A stretch of 8,647 nucleotides of DNA from Deltaproteobacteria bacterium (GTDB lineage: Bacteria > Bdellovibrionota_B > Oligoflexia > Oligoflexales > Bog-1112): NCBI GenBank assembly GCA_003136475.1, contig PLEQ01000497.1:1-8647 (forward strand), written 5' to 3'. The notes under the pieces are model-generated. The model saw only the letters and a program-made list of their open reading frames with translations. It was not told the DNA's origin and made no database searches. Positions 1 to 5,862 of this stretch are shown here, one piece after another (position 1 is the first letter of the stretch; every line of letters starts with the position of its first letter). The translations under genes were made by a program, and so were the position numbers.

Positions 1-6
1 GTTCCG

Positions 7-1251
7 TTGCTACCAAACCCCCTAGTTCCTGACCTGGTAAATTTGGAACGAGTTCTCGCAAAATGTTATAAGGATGGCCCCCTGATTCCAATACCGAATG
101 CAGTAGTAGCGGCGTGCAAAAAGGCCGGAATGAAACTTCCGAATGACTACCAATCTCTAAAAATAGACCTGCGCAGACTTACACGTCCAACCGATGAAGA
201 CCGGATAGCAGACCTTCAAAAACTAGTGATTAAACGCAATTTTAAAATTCTTGCGCCACAATTCCCATTTAATAGCCAGACAAAGATTAATGCAGAGTGC
301 CTATCATGCGGCAATACTTGGGGCATCTCTTCTGGGAAAATAAAAGCCGGAAAGGGATGCCCCAGATGCGCGGGGAACGAGAAAATTTCGCTAGCTTGTC
401 TTCATAAACTTGCTCAATCCAAGAACCATGTGATTTTAACTAAACGCCTGGTAAATAGTCAGCAAAAAATCAAAATTAATTGCGAAACGTGCAAAGTTCC
501 GTGGACTGTTAAGGCAACGAGGTACAAGTGCGGGCCTGGAAACTGCCCTAACTGTCAAAAGAGAATTTCTTCTGCGGAGAACAAACGTAAAATCAAGAAA
601 TTTTACGAGGATTTCGGCCGCCTTCCATCAAGAAAAGGTCTCGACGAGGAGCGAACATTCTATACGCTTTTGTCTTCTTATTGTTCACGAAGAAAGAATC
701 AACACGATCCTGAGTTCGATGCATGGGCAAGGAGTAAAGGATACGGATCTAAAACCAAGAAATGGACAAAAGTCGAGTGCGCCATACTGGCTAAACTATG
801 CGCACATCCAATTGATTTTCAAAAGAGTTATCGAAAAGCTTACGATGCAGCCAGAAACGCGGGTTGGCTAGAAGAGATTCGAAAACACATGGCACCTATT
901 AAGGGTAAACATACCTATGAATCATGCAAGCGTGCCGTCGATCAATGCAAAACCATAAAGCTGCTTCGTAAAAGATTTCCAGGCGAATACGGTAAAATTA
1001 GTACAAATCAGGGATGGAAAGACAAACTGTTTTTCCGATTTAAGAAGAGGGTTGTATGCATTGAAACGGGAAGAGAATATAAGTCTGTGGCCGATGCAGC
1101 GCAGGAATTAAAGGTGCAAGCTGCAAATATTCATGCCGTCCTAAAGGGAAGAAGAAAATCCGCCGGAAGTTATTCGTTCAGATATGCAAGTGATATATCC
1201 AACGGAACTAAACGGAATAGATTTCGTCATCCGGTAAAAGATGCGGCTTGA
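7..1251 (+). CDS. Zinc-finger / NUMOD1-like DNA-binding protein, 5' end uncertain
   Basis: Probably a DNA-binding protein of mobile-element or phage type; no enzymatic function is assigned. Visible zinc-binding units: C98-x2-C101 with C118-x2-C121, and C159-x2-C162 with C180-x2-C183 (C175 nearby). Two related helical repeats follow, at about residues 252-295 (ends GWLEEIRKHM) and 302-343 (contains GWKDKLFF). This pattern of an aromatic/AY segment followed by GW is common in homing-endonuclease-associated proteins. Residues about 348-395 (VVCIETGREYKSVADAA, then GRRKSAGSYSFRYA) look like a NUMOD1-type module. I see no HNH, GIY-YIG or LAGLIDADG catalytic motif. The listed start is TTG with the frame open to the window edge, so the gene may begin upstream and a nuclease domain could be missing from view. 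ATG at 130 is an internal alternative. It is convergent with the minus-strand gene ending at 1426. Confidence 0.7.
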   Translation: MLPNPLVPDLVNLERVLAKCYKDGPLIPIPNAVVAACKKAGMKLPNDYQSLKIDLRRLTRPTDEDRIADLQKLVIKRNFKILAPQFPFNSQTKINAECLSCGNTWGISSGKIKAGKGCPRCAGNEKISLACLHKLAQSKNHVILTKRLVNSQQKIKINCETCKVPWTVKATRYKCGPGNCPNCQKRISSAENKRKIKKFYEDFGRLPSRKGLDEERTFYTLLSSYCSRRKNQHDPEFDAWARSKGYGSKTKKWTKVECAILAKLCAHPIDFQKSYRKAYDAARNAGWLEEIRKHMAPIKGKHTYESCKRAVDQCKTIKLLRKRFPGEYGKISTNQGWKDKLFFRFKKRVVCIETGREYKSVADAAQELKVQAANIHAVLKGRRKSAGSYSFRYASDISNGTKRNRFRHPVKDAA

Positions 1252-1328
1252 TTCATGATAAGTAAAAGTTTGCAAAGCCCATCGGACCACCAATTTCCTA
1301 GTCCTTAAAATAAAAGTGAACCGGCACC

Positions 1329-1366
1329 ATTTAAGTAGCAAGAAAGCCAATTCTTGCTACTTAAAT
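1329..1366. repeat. Perfect 16-bp inverted repeat between convergent genes
   Basis: Arms ATTTAAGTAGCAAGAA (1329-1344) and its exact reverse complement (1351-1366) flank the 6-base loop AGCCAA. It lies about 77 bases after the plus-strand stop at 1251 and about 60 bases after the minus-strand stop at 1426, which is where a shared bidirectional terminator would be expected. However, the stem is A+T-rich and neither side is followed by a T-tract, so it is not a canonical intrinsic terminator. A protein-binding or recombination site is the alternative. Confidence 0.75.
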
Positions 1367-1391
1367 ATGGAAGCTTAACTCACAACAAGTC

Positions 1392-1417
1392 GTGATCACT
1401 TCATGAAGAAACGTTTC
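1392..1417. repeat. Three abutting perfect palindromes
   Basis: GTGATCAC (1392-1399), CTTCATGAAG (1399-1408) and GAAACGTTTC (1408-1417) are each perfect palindromes, and neighbours share their boundary base. GTGAT at 1392-1396 is also matched by ATCAC at 1420-1424. The cluster lies 9 bases past the minus-strand stop at 1426-1428, on the downstream side. The function is unknown. A cluster of protein-binding sites or an alternative-pairing RNA element is possible, and chance is not excluded. Confidence 0.45.
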
Positions 1418-1425
1418 AAATCACA

Positions 1426-2616
1426 TTAAAGATCTGAGGCCTTCACGAATTTCTTCAATTGATTATCAACAAACTGATTTGGTTTCCATCCTTTAACAAT
1501 ACGATCAAGGATAAAAGTATCTGCGGCACTTATGGCTGCTCCTACAACAGTTCCAAGTCCTCCTGCCCCTAGTGAGTCGACGCCTAAACCAAGCCCCATG
1601 AACATTAACCAACGAACGGTCTTTGTTGGAAGTTTATCAATCCAGGAGTTCTTTGTTACTTCTTTGAAATACTCTCTAACTAACTTTGCATCAGCTTGTT
1701 TGCCGACTAACCATTTTTTGAACTCTCGTGAACTACGAAGTAGTTCCAGAAGGTTTGCAAATGTTTGTTCTCCCCTGTTTATGGCTGAAGCAATTGATTT
1801 ACCATCATCGAAAACAAAGTCCTGAAACTCTTTAAATTGACCGGTCTGCACTTTTGTTCTGTCAAACAAACTTCCAAGTTTGCAGTTTATTAGCATAGAA
1901 CTAAGGGTATTCGTTGCAAGGTCTGAACCTTCTGAGGATGATTGATCTATCGTTCTCCTCGTCGAGAGCATGCTTTCTAGAATCCCAGCGTGGGTGATAC
2001 TAGAATGAGACGGTGCGACGCGTTTATGATAGTGTTGATTTATAAGATCTAAGTTCAGATTACTTTCAATATTAATCACGCCTTTGCTCTGTTCTAGTTT
2101 GAAGCTTAAGCCGTTTGTAGAATACTCGGGTGTATACCATTCCAAATATTTCGAAACGAATGACTCAACATACTGCGAGTCATCGAGATCATTCGAAAAG
2201 TGATCAAATAAATGTTTATCATCGTTGAAATTGGTTACATAGTTTTGAAATTTAAGGCCCATTCTTCTGCCTTTTCCACTTCTACCTGTCGTTTTTTGAA
2301 AAATAATTGGTGAGATCTGTTCTAGGCTGTGGCTCGGAGAAAAGAATGAAATTGGCTGGTGATGCTCAGAACTGTTTGAATTCGAAGTATGAATTCCAGA
2401 GCTCGTATGCTGGTATTTAATTTTCAAAAATCCTTCGGATAATAGCTCTAGAATAACCTCAGGACCTATGGAGTTGACAAGCTGTTCCACAATCTGTTTT
2501 TTGGCGATAACCGTCGTGCTTCCGTAAAAGATCATAGCTTCCGCTAGAATTCCCAAGTCGATTTGAAAAATGCCATCACTTTGCGGATTGATAACGAAAC
2601 AAACTGAATCAAGCAT
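1426..2616 (-). CDS. Unknown 396-aa protein with Gly-rich hydrophobic C-terminus; putative partner/effector of the cyclase-like gene
   Basis: I do not recognise a named family. I chose the ATG at 2616 because GAGG lies five bases upstream. The frame extends to a TTG at 2682 that would overlap the preceding gene, and ATG at 2634 has no visible ribosome binding site. Residues about 70-95 are Ser/His/Asn-rich and look like a linker; GKGRRMGLKF (about 115-124) is basic. Residues about 280-330 are helical and charged (LLELLRSSREFKKWL). Then comes RWLMFMGLGLGV (335-346) and a Gly/Ala-rich hydrophobic stretch (350-369), ending in GWKPNQFVD (376-384). The C-terminus could insert into a membrane or form a buried Gly-zipper hairpin. 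It starts 34 bases after the stop of the cyclase-like gene, so the two are probably co-transcribed and may act together. An effector role is inference only. Confidence 0.75.
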   Translation of the reverse strand: MLDSVCFVINPQSDGIFQIDLGILAEAMIFYGSTTVIAKKQIVEQLVNSIGPEVILELLSEGFLKIKYQHTSSGIHTSNSNSSEHHQPISFFSPSHSLEQISPIIFQKTTGRSGKGRRMGLKFQNYVTNFNDDKHLFDHFSNDLDDSQYVESFVSKYLEWYTPEYSTNGLSFKLEQSKGVINIESNLNLDLINQHYHKRVAPSHSSITHAGILESMLSTRRTIDQSSSEGSDLATNTLSSMLINCKLGSLFDRTKVQTGQFKEFQDFVFDDGKSIASAINRGEQTFANLLELLRSSREFKKWLVGKQADAKLVREYFKEVTKNSWIDKLPTKTVRWLMFMGLGLGVDSLGAGGLGTVVGAAISAADTFILDRIVKGWKPNQFVDNQLKKFVKASDL

Positions 2617-2650
2617 CTTAACCTCAGTGGTCATCTGATAATTTAGTGAT

Positions 2651-3334
2651 TTATGACATATCCCAAATCGAAGTTTGTTCAATCATAGTTTTGGCAGCGG
2701 CTATATAAGGATGTTCTGTGTAATGCTCATTACAATAAGACCTCCATCGGGAGAAATGAAGTTCACTACTCGCTAAATGGTATTTCGAACCGAAAACAGG
2801 GTCTTTTGTCCAATAAACGTTTCCAATTCTTCCACGGAGGCGTGTAAATTCATGTAGTGCGGACCTATCAATACCTATACCAACAAATTTTAGCGACTCC
2901 TCATTGTTGACTGCGTCAATGATCGCCTTTCCGGTGATAAATGGTAACCCGTTTATGGGATGGTCTGCTCGGTAACTGCCTTGCGTAAGGTAGCCTCTGT
3001 GTGAGAAACCAGCCGAGAAAAGATACTGCGAAAAAACAAGGGTTGTTTGCACAACGAAAAGCCGAGAACCGCCACTTTCCGAGGACTGCGTAATGCAGAG
3101 AGAGTCACCTACGATTAAGGAATTGGTTTCGTTAACCGGAAAACGTTTTTCACCCGACTTAAAATAATTTGTAGAATAGTCGGGCAAAAATTTGGCTATC
3201 GAATCGTAGAGTAGGTTTCTACGATCTTCGGGCATGCTGCGCACTCCAAGTACATCTACCCAGCCGACCAATCCCCTAGTAGTTGAAAATGACTCGAGGA
3301 TTCTATGCGCAGATGAACTCACAGTATCGATCAT
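2651..3334 (-). CDS. Class III nucleotide-cyclase-like protein (227 aa)
   Basis: Likely a soluble cyclase-fold protein that could make a cyclic nucleotide signal. The pattern fits class III cyclase-like proteins: GWVDVLG (residues 24-30) with D27 in the first metal-binding position, IVGDSLCI (74-81) with D77 in the second, then SHRGYLTQG (111-119) and ITGKAIIDA (133-141) followed by acidic EE. That RG-x-x-x-x-G then G-x-A-x-x-x-A order is typical of small stand-alone bacterial cyclase-like proteins, including those of Pycsar defence systems. I cannot place the base-selecting residues or the transition-state Asn/Arg pair with confidence, so activity and substrate are open. No membrane segment or extra sensor domain is seen. 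The ATG at 3334 has AAAGG just upstream. It lies 76 bases after the XRE gene and 34 bases before the 396-aa gene's ATG, all on one strand. Confidence 0.75.
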   Translation of the reverse strand: MIDTVSSSAHRILESFSTTRGLVGWVDVLGVRSMPEDRRNLLYDSIAKFLPDYSTNYFKSGEKRFPVNETNSLIVGDSLCITQSSESGGSRLFVVQTTLVFSQYLFSAGFSHRGYLTQGSYRADHPINGLPFITGKAIIDAVNNEESLKFVGIGIDRSALHEFTRLRGRIGNVYWTKDPVFGSKYHLASSELHFSRWRSYCNEHYTEHPYIAAAKTMIEQTSIWDMS

Positions 3335-3365
3335 AAATTGCCTTTAAGTCGTTTCTGATTGGGCG

Positions 3366-3396
3366 AGCTGTCGGAGAGATGTGTCTTTGGACAGCT
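3366..3396 (-). other. Imperfect hairpin between repressor and cyclase-like genes
   Basis: AGCTGTC (3366-3372) and GACAGCT (3390-3396) form a 7-bp inverted repeat around a 17-base loop, starting about 15 bases after the stop of the XRE gene. There is no T-tract after it on the minus strand. It might lower read-through or protect mRNA ends between the two genes. Evidence is weak. Confidence 0.25.
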
Positions 3397-3410
3397 TTCC
3401 CAGGATATTC

Positions 3411-3956
3411 TCATTTGGATAAGCCGCGCACCGTCTCTAATAGAGTTTTGATAGTATTATCATCCTTGCTCTGCAACTCGTTCATGAGTTCGATCATGAG
3501 TTCGAGTTTTTCTTTTCCCTCGGTAGAACTCTTTTTGCAAAACTCCACAAACTCTTTTCGTATTACCGTTGAGAGTGGATCAAACGCTTCGAGCAAGGCC
3601 TTTTCCCAAGCGTAAAGTTTGCGAATAAGGTCAGTACCTTCCTCTTCCTCAAAGCGATCCTGCTTGCCTTCAAGGTAAGCGACAAACTCACTAAGAGTCT
3701 TACTTTCAAGGGCTGCAATAGTCGCCAAAAAATCGAGGCTATTAATAAATCGACCGTGTGGCCGCGACTCGGATTCGAGATCGTAGAATTTTGGAGGTGT
3801 GTACCCCAGAATTTTTGCAACGTCTTTTGACATGAGTCCGTTGCGATACCGGTAGTCTCTGAAGAAATGGCTCAAGCGCCTTTGAAATTTCTTCTTCTGT
3901 TGGTCAGTCAGAGACTGTTTTTTAAAAGTCTTTGTCATCCGTGTAATCCTGTTCAT
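3411..3956 (-). CDS. XRE-type helix-turn-helix regulator (181 aa)
   Basis: Probable DNA-binding transcription regulator. Residues about 27-95 fit an XRE/Cro-type helix-turn-helix domain: a first helix around RRLSHFFRDYRYRNG, a recognition unit around MSKDVAKILGYTPPKFYDLESES, then SLDFLATIAALESKTLSEF. The C-terminal half (about 103-181) is charged and helical, with heptad-like runs such as ELMIELMNEL, and probably dimerises. AGAGGA lies upstream of the ATG at 3956 at suitable spacing. It is transcribed away from the conjugation operon across a 146-base control region that carries two near-identical operator-like repeats. Self-repression plus repression of the transfer genes is the simplest reading. 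It could alternatively control the cyclase-like pair downstream, with which it shares strand and order. Confidence 0.8.
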   Translation of the reverse strand: MNRITRMTKTFKKQSLTDQQKKKFQRRLSHFFRDYRYRNGLMSKDVAKILGYTPPKFYDLESESRPHGRFINSLDFLATIAALESKTLSEFVAYLEGKQDRFEEEEGTDLIRKLYAWEKALLEAFDPLSTVIRKEFVEFCKKSSTEGKEKLELMIELMNELQSKDDNTIKTLLETVRGLSK

Positions 3957-4010
3957 AGGACGATTTCCTCTACTAAATCACGTTACTAAACCAAGTGCAA
4001 ACCAAACTAC

Positions 4011-4070
4011 TAACATAACCATTATAGTTAACTTTTATTGCTATTGACATAACCAATATAGTTATACTAT
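4011..4070. promoter_or_regulatory. Divergent control region with two operator-like repeats
   Basis: Two direct copies share the 15-base core TAACCAWTATAGTTA, at 4016/4017-4031 and 4050/4051-4065. The second is a dyad, ATAAC-7-GTTAT (4049-4065). On the plus strand TTGACA (4044-4049) is a consensus -35. TACTAT (4065-4070) is a weak -10 at 15-base spacing, so copy 2 sits inside the promoter spacer of the transfer operon. On the minus strand a perfect TATAAT lies within copy 1 (4026-4021), without a clear -35. AACCAA also occurs at 3989 and 4000 as weaker half-site-like copies. The arrangement suggests that one regulator, probably the adjacent XRE protein, controls both directions. Confidence 0.55.
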
Positions 4071-4102
4071 TCAAGAGCCAAGGTGGCAGGAGTTGATTAG
4101 AA

Positions 4103-4942
4103 ATGACTTTGTTTAACAATATAGGATGCTTAACCATGATCCGCAAAAATGCCGCTAACCACCTCGCCAAACGAGCCGCAGCCAGGAGACATAACTTTTA
4201 TGGTTTGTTGATCCTGGCGGCGGTCCTCCCGGTCTGCACGTTGAACGACGCTTTTGCAGAAAGACGGGTCACCACAAACGAGGGGAATGCGCTCAGCAAG
4301 ACGGACTCTAGGAGAGTCCAGATACCGAAAGACCTTAAGGTTCCCTTGGAATGGCAACAGCTCATTGATCCAACTCAGGATTCATTCTGGGTCGAAGGGA
4401 ACTTTAAACCGGACCAAGGCTTTCTGCTTTGGGCCAAAAATCCCACTGTCGACAACGCAAAGCTCTACCTCATTCGCATGAACGCAAAGCGGGATACGCT
4501 CCACATCATGCAAAAACAGCAGGAATTAGCCAACAAAGAGCTCATCTCAAAGGGTATCATCGCAAACGATTACGATTTCCTTGCTGGTCAAACTGGGCGT
4601 GTTGCGAGTCGATCTGACAGTGATGATCTTAGAGACTTTCATATCTTCTTTTTATTTCATCCGGATTGTGGGCACTGCAAGCGCCAAGCTCAGATTCTCT
4701 CTGGAAAAAACAACGTGACCCCACTCCAAGTTGCGGGTGAGAAGCTTGTCCAACTTAACGGTCTCCCACCGTCAATCTGGGCAGAAAAGTCCGACGTCGA
4801 AAAGTACGCTCCCAACAGATCTGTTCCCGTACTCCTGATCTTCAGTAGCGAAAACAACAAGATGGTTTCCGTTCAAGGTGTTCATACCATCGATGAGATC
4901 AAACAAATCGCTCAGGCTTTACGCCAGAAAGGAGAGAAATAA
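4103..4942 (+). CDS. Periplasmic thioredoxin-fold conjugation protein (TrbB/TraF/DsbC-like), CGHC
   Basis: Probable periplasmic disulfide oxidoreductase or isomerase serving assembly of the conjugation apparatus. A hydrophobic signal segment (about residues 33-46) ends at DAFA-E, after a long basic n-region. The middle holds a charged helical segment as in TraF-type proteins. The thioredoxin fold follows, with FFLFHPDCGHCKR (182-194, active-site cysteines 189 and 192) and SVPVLLIF (240-247) carrying the cis-proline P242. In F-type systems TrbB has this active site and TraF is a related protein that lacks it, so TrbB-like is the better label. The start at 4103 has GGAG ten bases upstream; ATG at 4136 has AGGA nine bases upstream and gives a more normal signal peptide, so both are possible. 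It is first in the operon, and its TAA overlaps the next ATG. Confidence 0.8.
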   Translation: MTLFNNIGCLTMIRKNAANHLAKRAAARRHNFYGLLILAAVLPVCTLNDAFAERRVTTNEGNALSKTDSRRVQIPKDLKVPLEWQQLIDPTQDSFWVEGNFKPDQGFLLWAKNPTVDNAKLYLIRMNAKRDTLHIMQKQQELANKELISKGIIANDYDFLAGQTGRVASRSDSDDLRDFHIFFLFHPDCGHCKRQAQILSGKNNVTPLQVAGEKLVQLNGLPPSIWAEKSDVEKYAPNRSVPVLLIFSSENNKMVSVQGVHTIDEIKQIAQALRQKGEK

Positions 4943-5181
4943 TGTGGGCTCAACAATTCACAACAGAAGAGAGAGAGGCCGTCCAAAATTTAGAAGGACT
5001 TGTCAACACTGTCGAATGGTCTGTGAACGCGGTTGTAGCTCTTGTAGCCATCTTTCTCTTTGTCCTTGCAGCTCACAGGAGCAAGCAGGGTGACTATACC
5101 GGAGCCGTTCTTTCAGCAATAGGAGCCAGTGTCTGTGCCATAGCTCCTATCATCGCAAAACACTTTTTTATCGGAGGTTAG
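4942..5181 (+). CDS. Small two-helix membrane protein, pilin-like (VirB2/TraA-like), no signal peptide
   Basis: A 79-aa protein with two hydrophobic helices (about residues 28-44 and 54-72) joined by a short polar loop RSKQGDY. This is the layout of VirB2/TraA pilins. It aligns without gaps to the next gene product: EW at 25-26 and QGDY at 49-52 here match EW at 58-59 and QGEY at 82-85 there, with the same 24-residue spacing. Unlike that product it lacks an N-terminal signal segment and begins with a charged, soluble stretch. It may be a minor pilin, an inner-membrane accessory of pilus assembly, or a duplicated pilin. AGGAG precedes the ATG, which overlaps the upstream TAA. Confidence 0.7.
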   Translation: MWAQQFTTEEREAVQNLEGLVNTVEWSVNAVVALVAIFLFVLAAHRSKQGDYTGAVLSAIGASVCAIAPIIAKHFFIGG

Positions 5182-5183
5182 TC

Positions 5184-5516
5184 ATGAAAACGATCAACAA
5201 ACTTTCGCTAGGTAGCTTTTTCTATCTCGTTTCATCCTACGCCTTTGTCTACGCGGATGACAAGACTCAAGACGTCTCGAGTTTTGTACTGAAAGACCCT
5301 GATAAGGGTCTATTCGAAACTGGTTCTAAGGTGGCTAGAGGGCTTTTTTCTGCCGAGTGGCTAGTGAAAGGTTCTGCGGCAATTTTTGCAATTACATGCT
5401 TCGTTAGCGCAGGAAATCTTGCTCGACAGGGTGAGTATGGACGTGCTGCGGGAGCGGTCGTCGGTGGAATGATTGCGGCACTAGGCGCATACTTTGTTTC
5501 CTTCGTACAAAAGTGA
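5184..5516 (+). CDS. traA: Probable conjugative pilin (TraA/VirB2-like)
   Basis: A 110-aa protein with an N-terminal signal-like segment (about residues 5-24, cleavage plausible at VYA-DD), a polar stretch, and two hydrophobic helices (about 62-78 and 88-106) around the loop ARQGEYGRA. After processing this would be a short two-helix pilin subunit that sits in the inner membrane before polymerising into the conjugative pilus. Its position directly before traL-traE-traK-traB matches traA of F. GGAGG lies about six bases before the ATG, two bases after the previous stop. The symbol rests on size, topology and position, because pilin sequences diverge strongly. The first gene of the tandem pair could be the true major pilin instead. 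Confidence 0.65.
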   Translation: MKTINKLSLGSFFYLVSSYAFVYADDKTQDVSSFVLKDPDKGLFETGSKVARGLFSAEWLVKGSAAIFAITCFVSAGNLARQGEYGRAAGAVVGGMIAALGAYFVSFVQK

Positions 5517-5524
5517 GGATTGTC

Positions 5525-5860
5525 ATGGTCGAATATGGGCAAGACAAAAAATACCTCGTGCATATAGAGCGCGTTGACTACTTCCCTGAGATTGCGGGTG
5601 TTAAGATCTCAAACTTTCCGATCATCTTCGTGCTGTCAGTTGTTCCGTTGTGGTTCGATCAAATGTTCCTATCTCTTGGTGTTTTGTTTTCACTAATTGC
5701 CTTCTTCTACTCTGCTGGGCGCCGCGAGGATGAGGGGCAACCGGTCTTTCTTAACGCGAAGTTCTTAACAACTGTAGCAAGGGTGCCGCAACCAATCCGG
5801 GCGTATGCGTTACCTTCGTTAGCTTACATTAAAGTTCACAAATCGAAGTTTAGGAGATAA
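5525..5860 (+). CDS. traL: TraL-like (VirB3-like) conjugation protein
   Basis: A 111-aa inner-membrane protein expected to work with the pilin and the TraC/VirB4 ATPase in pilus assembly. A short N-terminal stretch with YFPEIAGVKIS precedes a long hydrophobic region (about residues 31-62, two closely spaced membrane segments). A soluble tail with VPQPIRAYALPSL follows, the layout of TraL/VirB3. I placed the start at ATG 5525, because GAGGA (5515-5519) is five bases upstream. A GTG at 5513 in the same frame would overlap the previous stop and has no comparable site. It is three bases from the next gene. Confidence 0.75.
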   Translation: MVEYGQDKKYLVHIERVDYFPEIAGVKISNFPIIFVLSVVPLWFDQMFLSLGVLFSLIAFFYSAGRREDEGQPVFLNAKFLTTVARVPQPIRAYALPSLAYIKVHKSKFRR

Positions 5861-5862
5861 CC

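Noticed and set aside
1141..1350. Minus-strand 69-aa open frame crossing the end of the zinc-finger gene
   Set aside because: It lies mostly opposite a well-supported coding sequence, has an unnatural composition, and starts within the loop and left arm of the inverted repeat.
1252..1425. Possible oriT, attC or CRISPR-like element in the convergent intergenic region
   Set aside because: No nick-site motif, no GTTRRRY-type core site and no spaced direct repeats were found, only the inverted repeat and palindromes already listed.
1532..1825. Plus-strand 97-aa Ser/Pro-rich open frame inside the 396-aa gene
   Set aside because: It is antisense to a longer frame that shows coherent protein features, and no ribosome binding site or domain is visible.
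2617..2682. N-terminal extension of the 396-aa protein from a TTG start
   Set aside because: The TTG lies inside the cyclase-like gene and the added residues look like an out-of-frame reading. The ATG at 2616 has a clear GAGG.
3563..3820. Minus-strand 85-aa open frame within the XRE regulator
   Set aside because: It is an alternative frame of a gene with a recognisable helix-turn-helix domain.
4130..4357. Minus-strand 75-aa open frame opposite the start of the CGHC gene
   Set aside because: It is a shadow of the signal-peptide region of the plus-strand gene, with no supporting features.
5267..5563. Minus-strand 98-aa open frame opposite the traA-like gene
   Set aside because: It is antisense to a pilin-like gene with signal peptide and operon context, and the encoded sequence has no recognisable features.
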